Positions 7,461 to 14,813 of a stretch of DNA of 64,000 bases are shown in pieces (position 1 is the first letter of the stretch; each line of letters begins with the position of its first letter). The DNA comes from Streptomyces sp. 549. GTDB taxonomy: Bacteria > Actinomycetota > Actinomycetes > Streptomycetales > Streptomycetaceae. Location: positions 62,001-126,000 of the forward strand of contig NZ_JASKMT010000006.1 in the NCBI RefSeq assembly GCF_030124175.1, given 5' to 3'. The translations under genes were made by a program, and so were the position numbers. Below the pieces are notes generated by a model that worked only from the letters and a program-made list of their open reading frames with translations, was not told where the DNA came from and searched no databases.

Positions 7461-7715
7461 TCAGGCAGTGCGGCGAGACCCGCGTGCCGGAAGCGGCACG
7501 AGGTGGGCCATCGGGTGCTGACCGGGGGCCGGCGCCGCAGTGGCGGTGCCCGGCTCGTGGTGGTGCAGGAGCGTGATGCGCTCCAGGTCGGCGTCGGTGA
7601 ACAGCACCTGACGGCCGAGCTTGATGTGGGGCAGGCGCTTGATGTGGCGGCGCAGCCAGCTCTCCTCGATGCGGAGCACCGCGGCGGCCTCGCGGTAGGT
7701 GTGGAGTCGCGTCAC
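7461..7715 (-). CDS. Excisionase-like helix-turn-helix protein
   Basis: This 84-residue protein begins with TYREAAAVLRIEESWLRRHIKRLPHIKLGRQVLFTDADLERI, the MerR/AlpA-type helix-turn-helix typical of recombination directionality factors and excisionases. A short Ala/Pro-rich tail follows. Such proteins bend DNA at att sites to promote prophage excision. Its start overlaps the upstream repressor-like gene (GTGA). Being two genes from the switch region and about 2 kb from the integrase fits an Xis role, which is inferred. Confidence 0.7.
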   Translation of the reverse strand: MTRLHTYREAAAVLRIEESWLRRHIKRLPHIKLGRQVLFTDADLERITLLHHHEPGTATAAPAPGQHPMAHLVPLPARGSRRTA

Positions 7716-8044
7716 GACGCCACCGCCTCGGGGGCCACCGTTGCGGGGACACTGCGCCCCGTAGGGATGAACAGGATCAGGACATCCACGCCAATTCGTC
7801 GGGCGACGGCGTGGGCGGCTTCTCCGGGGAGGGTGTCTCGCACCCCGGTGAGGAGTTCGCCGATGACTCCGTGGGCTACGCCGGCGGTGGCCGCCAGCTC
7901 CCGGGTGTTGGTGGGTCGGCCGTTGCCGGTGCGCTTCATGACGGTGCGCAGCAGGTCACGGTCGACCAGCAGGTACGGAGGCAGCTCTTCGTCCACGTTT
8001 ACCTCGGTGTTCAGAGTGTTTTTTCTGGTGAACGGTTCGAGCAT
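7712..8044 (-). CDS. XRE-type helix-turn-helix regulator, Cro-like side of the prophage switch
   Basis: The 110-residue product carries a helix-turn-helix region, TNTRELAATAGVAHGVIGELLTG (about residues 45-67), after a short N-terminal extension. It is the first leftward gene from an operator-rich gap and is divergent from another helix-turn-helix gene at 8297. This mirrors the cI/cro arrangement of temperate phages. Which of the two is the lysogenic repressor cannot be decided from sequence alone. The ATG at 8044 lies between operator half-sites. Confidence 0.7.
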   Translation of the reverse strand: MLEPFTRKNTLNTEVNVDEELPPYLLVDRDLLRTVMKRTGNGRPTNTRELAATAGVAHGVIGELLTGVRDTLPGEAAHAVARRIGVDVLILFIPTGRSVPATVAPEAVAS

Positions 8045-8264
8045 GGCACACCCGTGAACGACTTGTCCATGACTTTGAACAACGTGTTTTTCTAGGTGAA
8101 CAACGAGGCCATTGTTGCGTACATCTCAATGTGTGGATTCTGGTCACTGTCCCCGTGCAGGGTGGTCGCCGTGCCCGCTAGCGTGGACAATCTGTTCAGC
8201 GGGCGGAACTGACCAGCCGCCTGAACAGGGGAAACGCTCGAACAGAACCACCGGTCACATGAAC
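8009..8264. promoter_or_regulatory. Prophage switch region: cluster of TGAAC/GTTCA half-sites
   Basis: The gap between the two divergent helix-turn-helix genes, extending into the 5' end of the leftward one, contains repeated copies of TGAAC or its complement: GTTCA at 8009, GTGAAC at 8028, 8054 and 8096, TTGAAC at 8075, TGTTCAG at 8193, CTGAACAG at 8221, CGAACAG at 8239 and TGAAC at 8260. Two copies sit in a longer direct repeat (GTGTTTTTTCT/GTGTTTTTCTA followed by GGTGAAC). This spacing-rich array fits operators for a dimeric phage repressor. Confidence 0.65.
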
Positions 8265-8296
8265 ACCCCCCGCCACGTGACACGGAGACCGAACGG

Positions 8297-8707
8297 ATGA
8301 CCACCACCATGGCCGAACAGACCGCACCCCCGAACACGGCCCTGTCCGACCTGATCGCCAGCCGCCGCCAGGAACAACGCCTCAGCCTGCGCACCGTCCA
8401 AGACCGGACGATCCACCCCGACACCGGCGAACCCGTCATCAAGTACGGGCGGCTGAACAAGCTGGAGAAGAACAGCCCCGGCATCACACCGCCCACCCTG
8501 GAAGAACTCGAAGCCCTCGCCGGCGCCCTCGCCCTCCCCCTCGGCCGCCTACAGGACGCCGCCGGCGCCCAGTTCCTCGGCATCGAGACCGTCTGGTCCG
8601 AGAGCGGCGAGATGCGCACCTGGGTGGAACTGGGCGAGCGGCTTTCGCCGACCCAGCGTGACGCGATCTTCCGACTGATGCGCGAGCAACTCCCGCCGCT
8701 GGACTAG
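8297..8707 (+). CDS. Helix-turn-helix regulator, probable prophage repressor
   Basis: The 136-residue protein has an N-terminal regulatory fold, LIASRRQEQRLSLRTVQDRTIHPDTGEPVIKYGRLNKLEKNSPG. This is the XRE-like pattern seen in Streptomyces phage and mobile-element regulators. A C-terminal segment (GIETVWSESGEMRTWVELGERLSPTQRDAIFRLMREQL) is likely a dimerisation helix. It is transcribed toward the integrase and away from the lytic operon, as expected for the lysogeny repressor. A GGAG site sits 9 bases before the ATG at 8297; an internal ATG four codons later is possible. Confidence 0.7.
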   Translation: MTTTMAEQTAPPNTALSDLIASRRQEQRLSLRTVQDRTIHPDTGEPVIKYGRLNKLEKNSPGITPPTLEELEALAGALALPLGRLQDAAGAQFLGIETVWSESGEMRTWVELGERLSPTQRDAIFRLMREQLPPLD

Positions 8708-8858
8708 GGCTACCGGGGGGCACCGCGTGCAGCTCTGGCCAGGGAAGTTACCGCGCGTAGTTCCCCCGTTAGAGTGGTGGTACATCACCGATCACAGGTG
8801 CATCATGAATGTTCCGCCGGGGGGCGTGAGGGAGCGCCACACAGGGCGCACCCTAACC

Positions 8859-8886
8859 ACCGAATCGAACACACACGCGATTCGGT
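8859..8886. repeat. 9-bp inverted repeat upstream of the gene at 8917
   Basis: ACCGAATCG and CGATTCGGT form a perfect 9-bp inverted repeat with a 10-base loop, about 30 bases before the ATG at 8917. There is no T-run. It could be an operator or a weak terminator for the repressor gene. Confidence 0.45.
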
Positions 8887-8916
8887 CGTAGAAACGTGCG
8901 GACGATGGGGGTTTGA

Positions 8917-9399
8917 ATGCACCTGTACAACAACGCGGAGGCCCACTTCCACCTCAGCACCACCGACATCGACACCCGGCACGCCTGCCGCATCACCGAA
9001 AGCCCCGGCTGCGCCGACATCCTCCTCCACACAGACGCCGCCACACCCGCGCTCTGCGCCTCCCTCAACCGCTGGCACCACCGCATCCTCAGCCGCGGCC
9101 TCTGGGCCCAACGCTGGGACGGACCAGCCGGCCGACTCGACACCCCACCCCAGCACCGCCGCATCGCCACCGCCCGCTGGGCCACCGCCCCCGCCACCCT
9201 CACCGCCGGCGAAGCCTGCCGCCCCGTCGAGCGGCAGGCCGGGATCCTCTGGCTCATCCGCGACGGCGAAGCCACCGACGCCCTCATCGACCAGATGAAC
9301 CGGCGCCTGGAACGCCTCGTCGGCGACGGCCTGTGGATCCAGCGATGGCACGGACGCCGCCGCACGCCTCAGCCCGCATCCACCACCCGCAGCCCCTGA
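8917..9399 (+). CDS. Hypothetical protein of the integrative element, convergent with the integrase
   Basis: The 160-residue product begins MHLYNNAEAHFHLSTTDIDTRHACRITES and appears to contain two similar halves: 'CASLNRWHHRILSRGLWAQRW' (about residues 47-67) and 'IDQMNRRLERLVGDGLWIQRW' (about 123-143). This suggests an internal duplication of a helix-plus-GLW-QRW module. No family or function is recognised. Its 3' end overlaps the end of the integrase gene by 31 bases on the opposite strand. Confidence 0.65.
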   Translation: MHLYNNAEAHFHLSTTDIDTRHACRITESPGCADILLHTDAATPALCASLNRWHHRILSRGLWAQRWDGPAGRLDTPPQHRRIATARWATAPATLTAGEACRPVERQAGILWLIRDGEATDALIDQMNRRLERLVGDGLWIQRWHGRRRTPQPASTTRSP

Positions 9400-10628
9400 C
9401 GCACCTCCGGCGCCATCGCCGCCTCCACCGCCGCAGTGATCTCACCATCGAGCGCACTCACAAGGTGCCCGTACCGGTCCACCGTCGTCTGGATCGACTC
9501 GTGACCCAGCCGGGTCCGGATCGCCGGCAGCGGAATACGGGCAGCGATCAGCCACGCCACATGCGTGTGCCGCAGATCGTGGATCCGCGGTGCGCGAGGC
9601 AGGCCCTTCGCGACGGCCTCGCGCCCCGCCGGCTGCCACTTGCGGTGGTAGAAGTTGCTGTGCCGCCAGGCGTTGCCCCAGGCCGTGCGGAACACGAACG
9701 CCTCCGGGTGCTGGCCCTCCACCAGCCGGCGGGCCACGTCGACCTGAGAGGGCGACAGGGCCACCAGGCGCCGGGCCTTGCGCGTCTTCGGCGGGCCGAG
9801 GAAGAAGCTCTTGTCCGAGCCCTTCGGCGCCTTCTTCCAGGCCCGCTGGACGGACGCGGTCGGTGTCGACGAGGTCAGCTTGAGGTCCCGCACCTGGAGG
9901 GCTGACGCCTCGCCCCAGCGCATGCCCGTGCCCACGAGCCAGTCGGCGAGCAACCGCGCCCCGGGGTCGGTGATCTCGGCCGCGACGCGCGCGTACTCGT
10001 CGCGCTCCAGGAACACCATCTCCTCCACCGTGTGGTCGTCGGCGCGAGGCAGTCGGGTGCCGGTGCAGCAGTTCGTGGTGCGCAGCTGCGGGTCGGCCTC
10101 CACGGCGGCCTGCACGATGCACCACAGCAGCCCGTGCCGGTTCGCGATCGACTTGGGCGAGGCGGGCCGGCGCAGCCACGCCTTCGGGTCCTCCGGGTCG
10201 CGCTCGCCGTCCTCCTCCGCGCGGACCCAGTCGGTGATGTCGTCGGCCGTGATGTTGCCGATGGTCGGCTGGACGGTGCGGCCGGACCGGAGGGCGTGGC
10301 GGATGACGGTGAAGTGCTGGTCGACTTCGCGGGCGTAGTCGTCGCGGGTGCGGGGGTCGATGCCGGTGAGGCGGTTCACGTAGCGGTGGGCCCAGTCAAG
10401 GAGGGGGACGTCGTCCTCGCTGACGGGCTCCTCGACGAAGCCGCGGCCCTTGAGCCAGCCGTGCGGCCACTTCTGCCCGTGAGCATCGACGAGGCGCTTG
10501 AACGCCTTCGCGCTGTCCTCGTCCGCGAAGGGTTCGGACTCCGAGGTGCCGCCTCGTCCGCCTTGGATCCACCGGACCTGAAAGATCGCGGATCCGTCCT
10601 TACGTTCACGCTTCCTGATGGTCGCCAT
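9369..10628 (-). CDS. int: Tyrosine site-specific integrase
   Basis: This 419-residue protein has an N-terminal arm-type segment (MATIRKRERKDGSAIFQVRW), a SAM-like core-binding region (about residues 75-180) and a C-terminal catalytic domain. The catalytic residues are R237 (TGMRWGEA), H350 and R353 (HDLRHTHVAWL), H376 (LGHES) and the nucleophile Y386 (TTVDRYGHLV). It would integrate the element at the adjacent tRNA-His gene. The start codon lies about 110 bp from the tRNA 3' end, the usual int/att layout. Confidence 0.95.
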   Translation of the reverse strand: MATIRKRERKDGSAIFQVRWIQGGRGGTSESEPFADEDSAKAFKRLVDAHGQKWPHGWLKGRGFVEEPVSEDDVPLLDWAHRYVNRLTGIDPRTRDDYAREVDQHFTVIRHALRSGRTVQPTIGNITADDITDWVRAEEDGERDPEDPKAWLRRPASPKSIANRHGLLWCIVQAAVEADPQLRTTNCCTGTRLPRADDHTVEEMVFLERDEYARVAAEITDPGARLLADWLVGTGMRWGEASALQVRDLKLTSSTPTASVQRAWKKAPKGSDKSFFLGPPKTRKARRLVALSPSQVDVARRLVEGQHPEAFVFRTAWGNAWRHSNFYHRKWQPAGREAVAKGLPRAPRIHDLRHTHVAWLIAARIPLPAIRTRLGHESIQTTVDRYGHLVSALDGEITAAVEAAMAPEVRQGLRVVDAG

Positions 10629-10687
10629 GACGGGACGGTAGCGCCGGTTGTGGCTCTCTGGTTAGGCCCGCGTTGGGCCGAAGAAGA

Positions 10688-10734
10688 AAGCAGGGCCTCC
10701 GTTCCCGGGTTTCCCCAGGTCGGAGGCCCTGCTT
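10688..10734 (-). terminator. tRNA-His terminator
   Basis: A 14-bp perfect stem (minus strand AAGCAGGGCCTCCG paired with CGGAGGCCCTGCTT, 19-base loop), followed on the minus strand by CTTCTTC, lies directly after tRNA-His. The element's integrase starts about 60 bp further on. Confidence 0.75.
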
Positions 10735-10739
10735 TTCAG

Positions 10740-10813
10740 GGTGAGTGACGGGACTTGAACCCGCGGCCACCTGGACCACAACCAGGTGCTCTACCAACTG
10801 AGCTACACCCACC
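10740..10813 (-). tRNA. tRNA-His (GTG anticodon)
   Basis: On the minus strand the gene reads GGTGGGTGTAGCTCAG..., with an anticodon stem-loop CCTGG-TTGTGGT-CCAGG giving anticodon GTG. The T-arm is GCGGG-TTCAAGT-CCCGT and the acceptor 3' strand CACTCAC. A G at position -1 facing C73 is the histidine-specific identity element. CCA is not encoded. The prophage int gene abuts the 3' end, so this tRNA is the inferred attachment site. The exact core repeat cannot be set without the left end. Confidence 0.95.
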
Positions 10814-10934
10814 ATGACCGGCGTCGGAGTGTTCTCCGCACCGGCCGGATACGAGTGTACAGGTTTTGCGAGGGTGCTCGCGCACCCCTTTCCCGGGGGT
10901 GCCGGGAAGCGCCCGCGCGGGGTGCTGTGCCCGG

Positions 10935-11546
10935 TCAGGCAGTGGGTTCGGCGGGCAGGACGTGCTTGGCGGCGATGGCCTTCGCCGTGTCGGAGTCCGG
11001 GCCGGGCTGGGGCACGAAGACGGCCTCGCGGTAGTAGCGCATCTCGGCGATGGACTCGCGGATGTCGGCCAGCGCGCGGTGGTTGCCGCTCTTCTCGGGA
11101 CTGTTGTAGTACGCCCGCGGGTACCAGCGCCGGGCGAGTTCCTTCACCGAGGACACGTCCACGATCCGGTAGTGCAGGTGCGCTTCCAGGGTGGGCATGT
11201 CGCGGAGCAGGAAGCCGCGGTCGGTGGAGACGGAGTTGCCGCAGAGCGGGGCCCGGCCGGGCTCGGGCACGTGCTCGCGGAGGTACTCCAGCACCTGCTT
11301 CTCGGCGTCGGCGAGCGTCGTGCCGCCGTCCAGCTCGTCGAGCAGGCCCGAGGCGGTGTGCATGTCGCGCACCACCTCGGGCATCTGCGCCAGCGCCTCG
11401 GCGGGCGGGCGGACGACGACGTCCACCCCCTCGCCGAGCACGTTCAGCTCCGAGTCCGTGACCAGGGCGGCCACCTCGATGAGCGCGTCGTCGGACAACG
11501 AGAGGCCGGTCATCTCGCAGTCGATCCACACCATGCGATCGTTCAT
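10935..11546 (-). CDS. orn: Oligoribonuclease
   Basis: The product (203 residues from MNDRMVWIDCEMTGLSL) is a DEDDh 3'-5' exonuclease that degrades 2-5 nt RNAs and pGpG, and so also finishes c-di-GMP turnover. Motifs visible are WIDCEMTGL, LCGNSVSTDRGFLLRDMP, and HRALADIRESI near the C-terminus. It follows adpA on the same strand with a 19-base gap, the adpA-ornA arrangement known in Streptomyces. A GTG three codons upstream is possible, but the ATG at 11546 gives the familiar N-terminus. Co-transcription with adpA is likely. Confidence 0.95.
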   Translation of the reverse strand: MNDRMVWIDCEMTGLSLSDDALIEVAALVTDSELNVLGEGVDVVVRPPAEALAQMPEVVRDMHTASGLLDELDGGTTLADAEKQVLEYLREHVPEPGRAPLCGNSVSTDRGFLLRDMPTLEAHLHYRIVDVSSVKELARRWYPRAYYNSPEKSGNHRALADIRESIAEMRYYREAVFVPQPGPDSDTAKAIAAKHVLPAEPTA

Positions 11547-11565
11547 GCGAGTCACCCTACGTCGC

Positions 11566-12978
11566 TCAGGGCTGTGTGCGGCCCCGTTGCAGGGGTAGCC
11601 GGGCCGCGTAGAGATCCGGCGGGACCCCGGCGGTGTCGGCCGCCGGTGTGGTCACCAGGCTGCGGCCAAGGAACTCCGCCGCCTCCGACCGGGTGGGCGG
11701 ACGGGAGTCCATCCGCACCTCCGGTCGTGCATCTCCCGGCCGCATGTCTCCCGGCCGGCCCTCACCCGGTCTGGGATCGGCCCGCCCGTCGACCCTGGCC
11801 ATGGCCCTGGCCTCCGCGCGTGCCAGCGCTCGTGACTCCGCCCGCGACTCCGACCGCGCCTCCACCCTGGACTCCGACCGTGAGTGCGGCAGCCGGTGGT
11901 CACCCGGTGGTCCGCCCTCCAGCCCGTCCGCGGTGTCGTTGTTCGCACCCGACGGCCGCCGGGCCCGGTAGGCCGCCCGGTAGGCGGCCGGGGACGCGCC
12001 CAGCTGCCGCCTGAAGTGGCCGCGCAGGGCGACCGGCGACCGGAAGCCGCAGCGGGCCGCGACCTCGTCGACGGAGTAGTCCGTCGTCTCCAGCAGCCGC
12101 TGGGCCTGCAGCACCCGCTGGGTGATGAGCCACTGCAGGGGCGCGCTGCCGGTGAGTGAGCGGAACCTGCGGTCGAACGTGCGGCGGCTCATGTACGCGC
12201 GGGCGGCGAGCGTCTCCACGTCGAACTGCTCGTGGAGGTGCTCCAGTGCCCATGCGACGACTTCCGCCAGCGGGTCGGTTCCGATCTCCTCCGGTAATGA
12301 CCTGTCGAGCCGGTGGAGTTGTCCCACTTCGCTGCCGTTGCCGCGGCGCGGCGGCACGACGAGCCTGCGGGCGAGCGCCCCCGCGGCCTCGACCCCGTGG
12401 TCGGCCCGCACGACGTGCAGGCAGAGGTCGATGCCCGCGGCGGTACCCGCCGAGGTGAGGATGTCGCCGTCGTCCACGAAGAGTTCCCGCGGATCGACGT
12501 GCACCGCCGGGTAGCGCTTGGCGAGTGTCGGTGCGTACATCCAGTGTGTGGTCGCTGGACGGCCGTCCAGCAGACCTGCCGCCGCCAGCACGAACGCGCC
12601 GGTGCACAGTCCCATGATCCGCGCGCCCTCCTGGTGCGCGCGACGCAGGGCGTCGAGCGCGGCGGAGGGCGGCGGTTGGGTGATGGAACGCCAGGCGGGC
12701 ACGACGACCGTGCCCGCCCGGGAGATGGCGTCGAGCCCGTAGGGCGCCGACAGCTCAAGGCCGCCGGTGGTACGCAACGGCCCGTCCTCACCCGCGCACA
12801 CCAGAAGGCGATAGCGGGGTACACCCGCGTCCTGCCGGTCGACACCGAAGACGGAGAGCGGAATTGAACTCTCGAATATCGGGCCTCCGCCGAAGAGCAG
12901 TACCGCGACAATCTCGCGGCGCCGCCGGGCGGCCAGCTTCCGGATTGGCGCGGGGCCGTGCGGTGGGTCCTGGCTCAT
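11566..12978 (-). CDS. adpA: AdpA (BldH), AraC-family central developmental regulator
   Basis: The 470-residue protein has a DJ-1/PfpI-like N-terminal dimerisation domain (about residues 20-205; IVAVLLFGGGPIFESSIPLSVFG, GLCTGAFVLAAAGLL). A C-terminal AraC double helix-turn-helix follows (about 237-340; ETLAARAYMSRRTFDRRF, SVDEVAARCGFRSPVALRGHF). AdpA controls hundreds of morphogenesis and secondary-metabolism genes. Leu-228, in the interdomain linker, is encoded by TTA (12295-12297), so translation should require the bldA tRNA, as known for adpA. The tail after residue about 365 is an unusual Arg-rich SRSESR/RPGD repeat, making this longer than the roughly 400 residues I recall for other AdpA proteins. 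Confidence 0.95.
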   Translation of the reverse strand: MSQDPPHGPAPIRKLAARRRREIVAVLLFGGGPIFESSIPLSVFGVDRQDAGVPRYRLLVCAGEDGPLRTTGGLELSAPYGLDAISRAGTVVVPAWRSITQPPPSAALDALRRAHQEGARIMGLCTGAFVLAAAGLLDGRPATTHWMYAPTLAKRYPAVHVDPRELFVDDGDILTSAGTAAGIDLCLHVVRADHGVEAAGALARRLVVPPRRGNGSEVGQLHRLDRSLPEEIGTDPLAEVVAWALEHLHEQFDVETLAARAYMSRRTFDRRFRSLTGSAPLQWLITQRVLQAQRLLETTDYSVDEVAARCGFRSPVALRGHFRRQLGASPAAYRAAYRARRPSGANNDTADGLEGGPPGDHRLPHSRSESRVEARSESRAESRALARAEARAMARVDGRADPRPGEGRPGDMRPGDARPEVRMDSRPPTRSEAAEFLGRSLVTTPAADTAGVPPDLYAARLPLQRGRTQP

Positions 12979-13457
12979 GTCTCTAAGCCCCCCTCAGTGG
13001 TCGCTTCCTCTCGGTCCTGCACGGTTTCCCCCGCCGTGGTTTTGCCAAGATCGAATCTACTGCGTCAGATGGGGCTGATGGGACAACTTCATCACTCAGC
13101 GCTATGTCGACAAGACAACTTGGCGTAAAGCATTCGATCACGAAGCGTTCCACTCGCGGGCGCCCCTGGGAAGTGCGCCTGGCCGTGTGGACCGGTGTCC
13201 GTGGGGTGCATACACCCGTTGCACTCCTTTCAACCCTGGTCGGGGCCATGAAGGAGGCTGACGGGGCACTCGGTGCACCCTGAGGGCAAGTTGGCCGAAA
13301 AGTACGCCGGTTCTGACGGACCGTCCGACAGGCATGAGCGTACGCCCTGCGCTCCGCGAGGTCTCGCCCACGTCCCCGGTTGACGCGAACCTCTCCACCG
13401 ACCGGTGGTGGATCAGCCACCGGACGCGGGCACGCCGCGGGCACCGGGGGCCATGAC

Positions 13458-13476
13458 GGACAGGACCGTCCTGTCC
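13458..13476. repeat. Inverted repeat upstream of adpA
   Basis: GGACAGGA-CCG-TCCTGTCC is a perfect 8-bp stem with a 3-base loop. It lies about 480 bp upstream of adpA and only 10 bp from a second, longer hairpin. It could be an operator or a leader structure. Confidence 0.55.
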
Positions 13477-13486
13477 GGGCCGGTGG

Positions 13487-13529
13487 GACCGGTGGGCGGG
13501 TGGCGCGGACGTCCACCCACCCACCGGTC
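13487..13529. repeat. Long inverted repeat upstream of adpA
   Basis: Two 17-base arms (GACCGGTGGGCGGGTGG and CCACCCACCCACCGGTC) pair with one mismatch across a 9-base loop. The ACCGGT cores also occur singly nearby at 13395-13408. This is the strongest structure in the adpA upstream region. Confidence 0.6.
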
Positions 13530-13868
13530 TCCCCCGGCCGGGCCCTCGCGAACCGCGTCGCCGGAGACCGTTCACCGCCTCCGGCCCGGCGGGATCCGCG
13601 TCGGGGCAGGCCTCCCGCCGGCCCGCCCGACCCGGCCCGGCCGGTGGCTGACGCACGCGGTGGACGGTGGCCGGAAGGGGTCGGGCGTGACACCCGCCAT
13701 TGCACGATGCGCATCGCTACGGCATGCTTCGCCCTCAACCTCTGGGCACGGAGCGTGTGGCGCCGTACCCTGGGGGTAGGGCCCTGGAAAGATGTTTCCC
13801 GGACGTTTTATTTAGCCCGCAACCATCCGCCGCCCCTCCGCACGAGGACTTCTTTCGCCGAGACGCCA

Positions 13869-14390
13869 ATGGCCGGACACGAGATCCCCGAACCAGCGGA
13901 CCGCAAGCCTGTCGCCGATTCCGCGGCACGGCCCGATGCGGCGGCCCAGGAACGCCATTCCTGCGATCCGGCGTTCCGGCACGGAGTCGTCGTCGGATTC
14001 GACGGCTCCACCTCCAGTGAACGGGCACTGGCCTACAGCATCGGAATGGCACGCAGGTCGGGTTCCGGCCTGATCATCGTGCATGTGGCCAACCGGCTGC
14101 CCACCACCGTGTGGGCGGGTTGCGAGCCCCCGGTGTTCGTCGACGTTCCCGACCACCGCACCGAGGTGCTGGGCCTGGAACTGGCCTGCGCCGACTACCT
14201 CGCCGAGGTGCCGTGGATCCTGGTGGAACGCGGTGGCGACATCTGCCACGAGTTGGAGGAGGTCGGCCGCGAGTACGCGGCGGACGCCATCGTGGTGGGT
14301 TCCACGCACGGGCTGGTGGGCCGCATCTTCGGCTCGGTCGCCGGCCGCCTGGCACGCCGTGCCCAGCGCCCGGTCGTGGTCATTCCCTGA
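13869..14390 (+). CDS. Universal stress protein (UspA family)
   Basis: The 173-residue product contains one UspA domain. VVVGFDGSTSSERALAYSIGMARRSGSGLIIVHV starts the fold, and the C-terminal nucleotide-binding motif DAIVVGSTHGLVGRIFGSVAGRLARRAQRPVVVIP matches the G-2x-G-9x-G-(S/T) ATP-binding pattern approximately. An acidic N-terminal tail of about 40 residues precedes it. Usp proteins aid survival under stress or dormancy. The ATG at 13869 was chosen because upstream in-frame sequence is low-complexity. It is divergent from adpA across the long regulatory gap and convergent with glmS. Confidence 0.9.
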   Translation: MAGHEIPEPADRKPVADSAARPDAAAQERHSCDPAFRHGVVVGFDGSTSSERALAYSIGMARRSGSGLIIVHVANRLPTTVWAGCEPPVFVDVPDHRTEVLGLELACADYLAEVPWILVERGGDICHELEEVGREYAADAIVVGSTHGLVGRIFGSVAGRLARRAQRPVVVIP

Positions 14391-14392
14391 CC

Positions 14393-14449
14393 GACCGCTG
14401 CGGCGCACGAGACCGCTGCGGCGCACGAGACGATCACTCGGGCGCACGA
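14393..14449. repeat. Short tandem repeat after the usp gene
   Basis: The 18-base unit GACCGCTGCGGCGCACGA occurs twice in perfect tandem (14393-14428), followed by a degenerate third copy ending GGGCGCACGA. It begins just after the usp stop codon. It may be a slippage product. Confidence 0.6.
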
Positions 14450-14694
14450 GACGACCGACGCCACGCTCGGGCCGCCAGCAGCCGCGCACTGGCACGTGGC
14501 CCCCGGTGGCTCACCGGGCTCAGGGACAACTCTCCGTCTCCCGGCGGAACTCCGGGGAAATTTTCCGCCCCCGATCCGGTGCAGGACGCCGTCTGCGTGG
14601 GCATATAGCCCGCACAGCGTGCTGCCGAACGGGAGGTGACGGTCCCCGGAGGGCAGCTCACCGCCGGCGTGATGGGCAACGCCGGCGCAGTGGA

Positions 14695-14736
14695 GGGGCC
14701 CGGGAGCGCGTCTGGTGGCACGCGCTCCCGGACCCC
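14695..14736. terminator. Bidirectional terminator between usp and glmS
   Basis: GGGGCCCGGGAGCGCGT pairs with ACGCGCTCCCGGACCCC (17 bp, one mismatch, 8-base loop) between two convergent genes. It would stop transcription from both sides. Confidence 0.75.
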
Positions 14737-14813
14737 TCGTTCCGTACGACTGCCTGAGTGCGGCTGCTTGAGTGCGGCTGCTCCCGTGCGGCTGCTCGAC
14801 TAGCCCCGTGGGA

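Larger units (their letters stand above)
12979..13868. promoter_or_regulatory. 890-bp upstream region of adpA, with hairpins, shared with the usp promoter
   Basis: No convincing gene lies here. The region holds two strong inverted repeats described separately, plus CCACCGACCGGTGG (13395-13408) and a GGGTG-CATA-CACCC element near 13204. Long regulatory leaders upstream of adpA are known in Streptomyces, where several regulators act. Open frames on the minus strand have no start-site or family support and are treated as chance frames in high-GC DNA. Confidence 0.6.
14391..14813. other. Gene-free convergent interval between usp and glmS
   Basis: This 423-bp interval contains a short tandem repeat and a strong bidirectional terminator, listed separately. 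A 41-codon frame from a GTG at about 14637 has a purine-rich leader but runs through the terminator hairpin, so it is not called as a gene. Confidence 0.5.

Noticed and set aside
1-10740. Calling a complete prophage or a plasmid-type AICE
   Set aside because: Only the early and integration end is present. No structural, replication-initiation or transfer genes are in view, so the element type is left open.
12983-13738. Minus-strand open frames in the adpA upstream region
   Set aside because: There is no ribosome site or family resemblance, and the strong inverted repeats fall inside them. Long non-coding regions upstream of adpA are normal.
14637-14760. A 41-codon plus-strand frame with a good purine-rich leader
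   Set aside because: It runs through the bidirectional terminator hairpin, and its predicted product is low-complexity.
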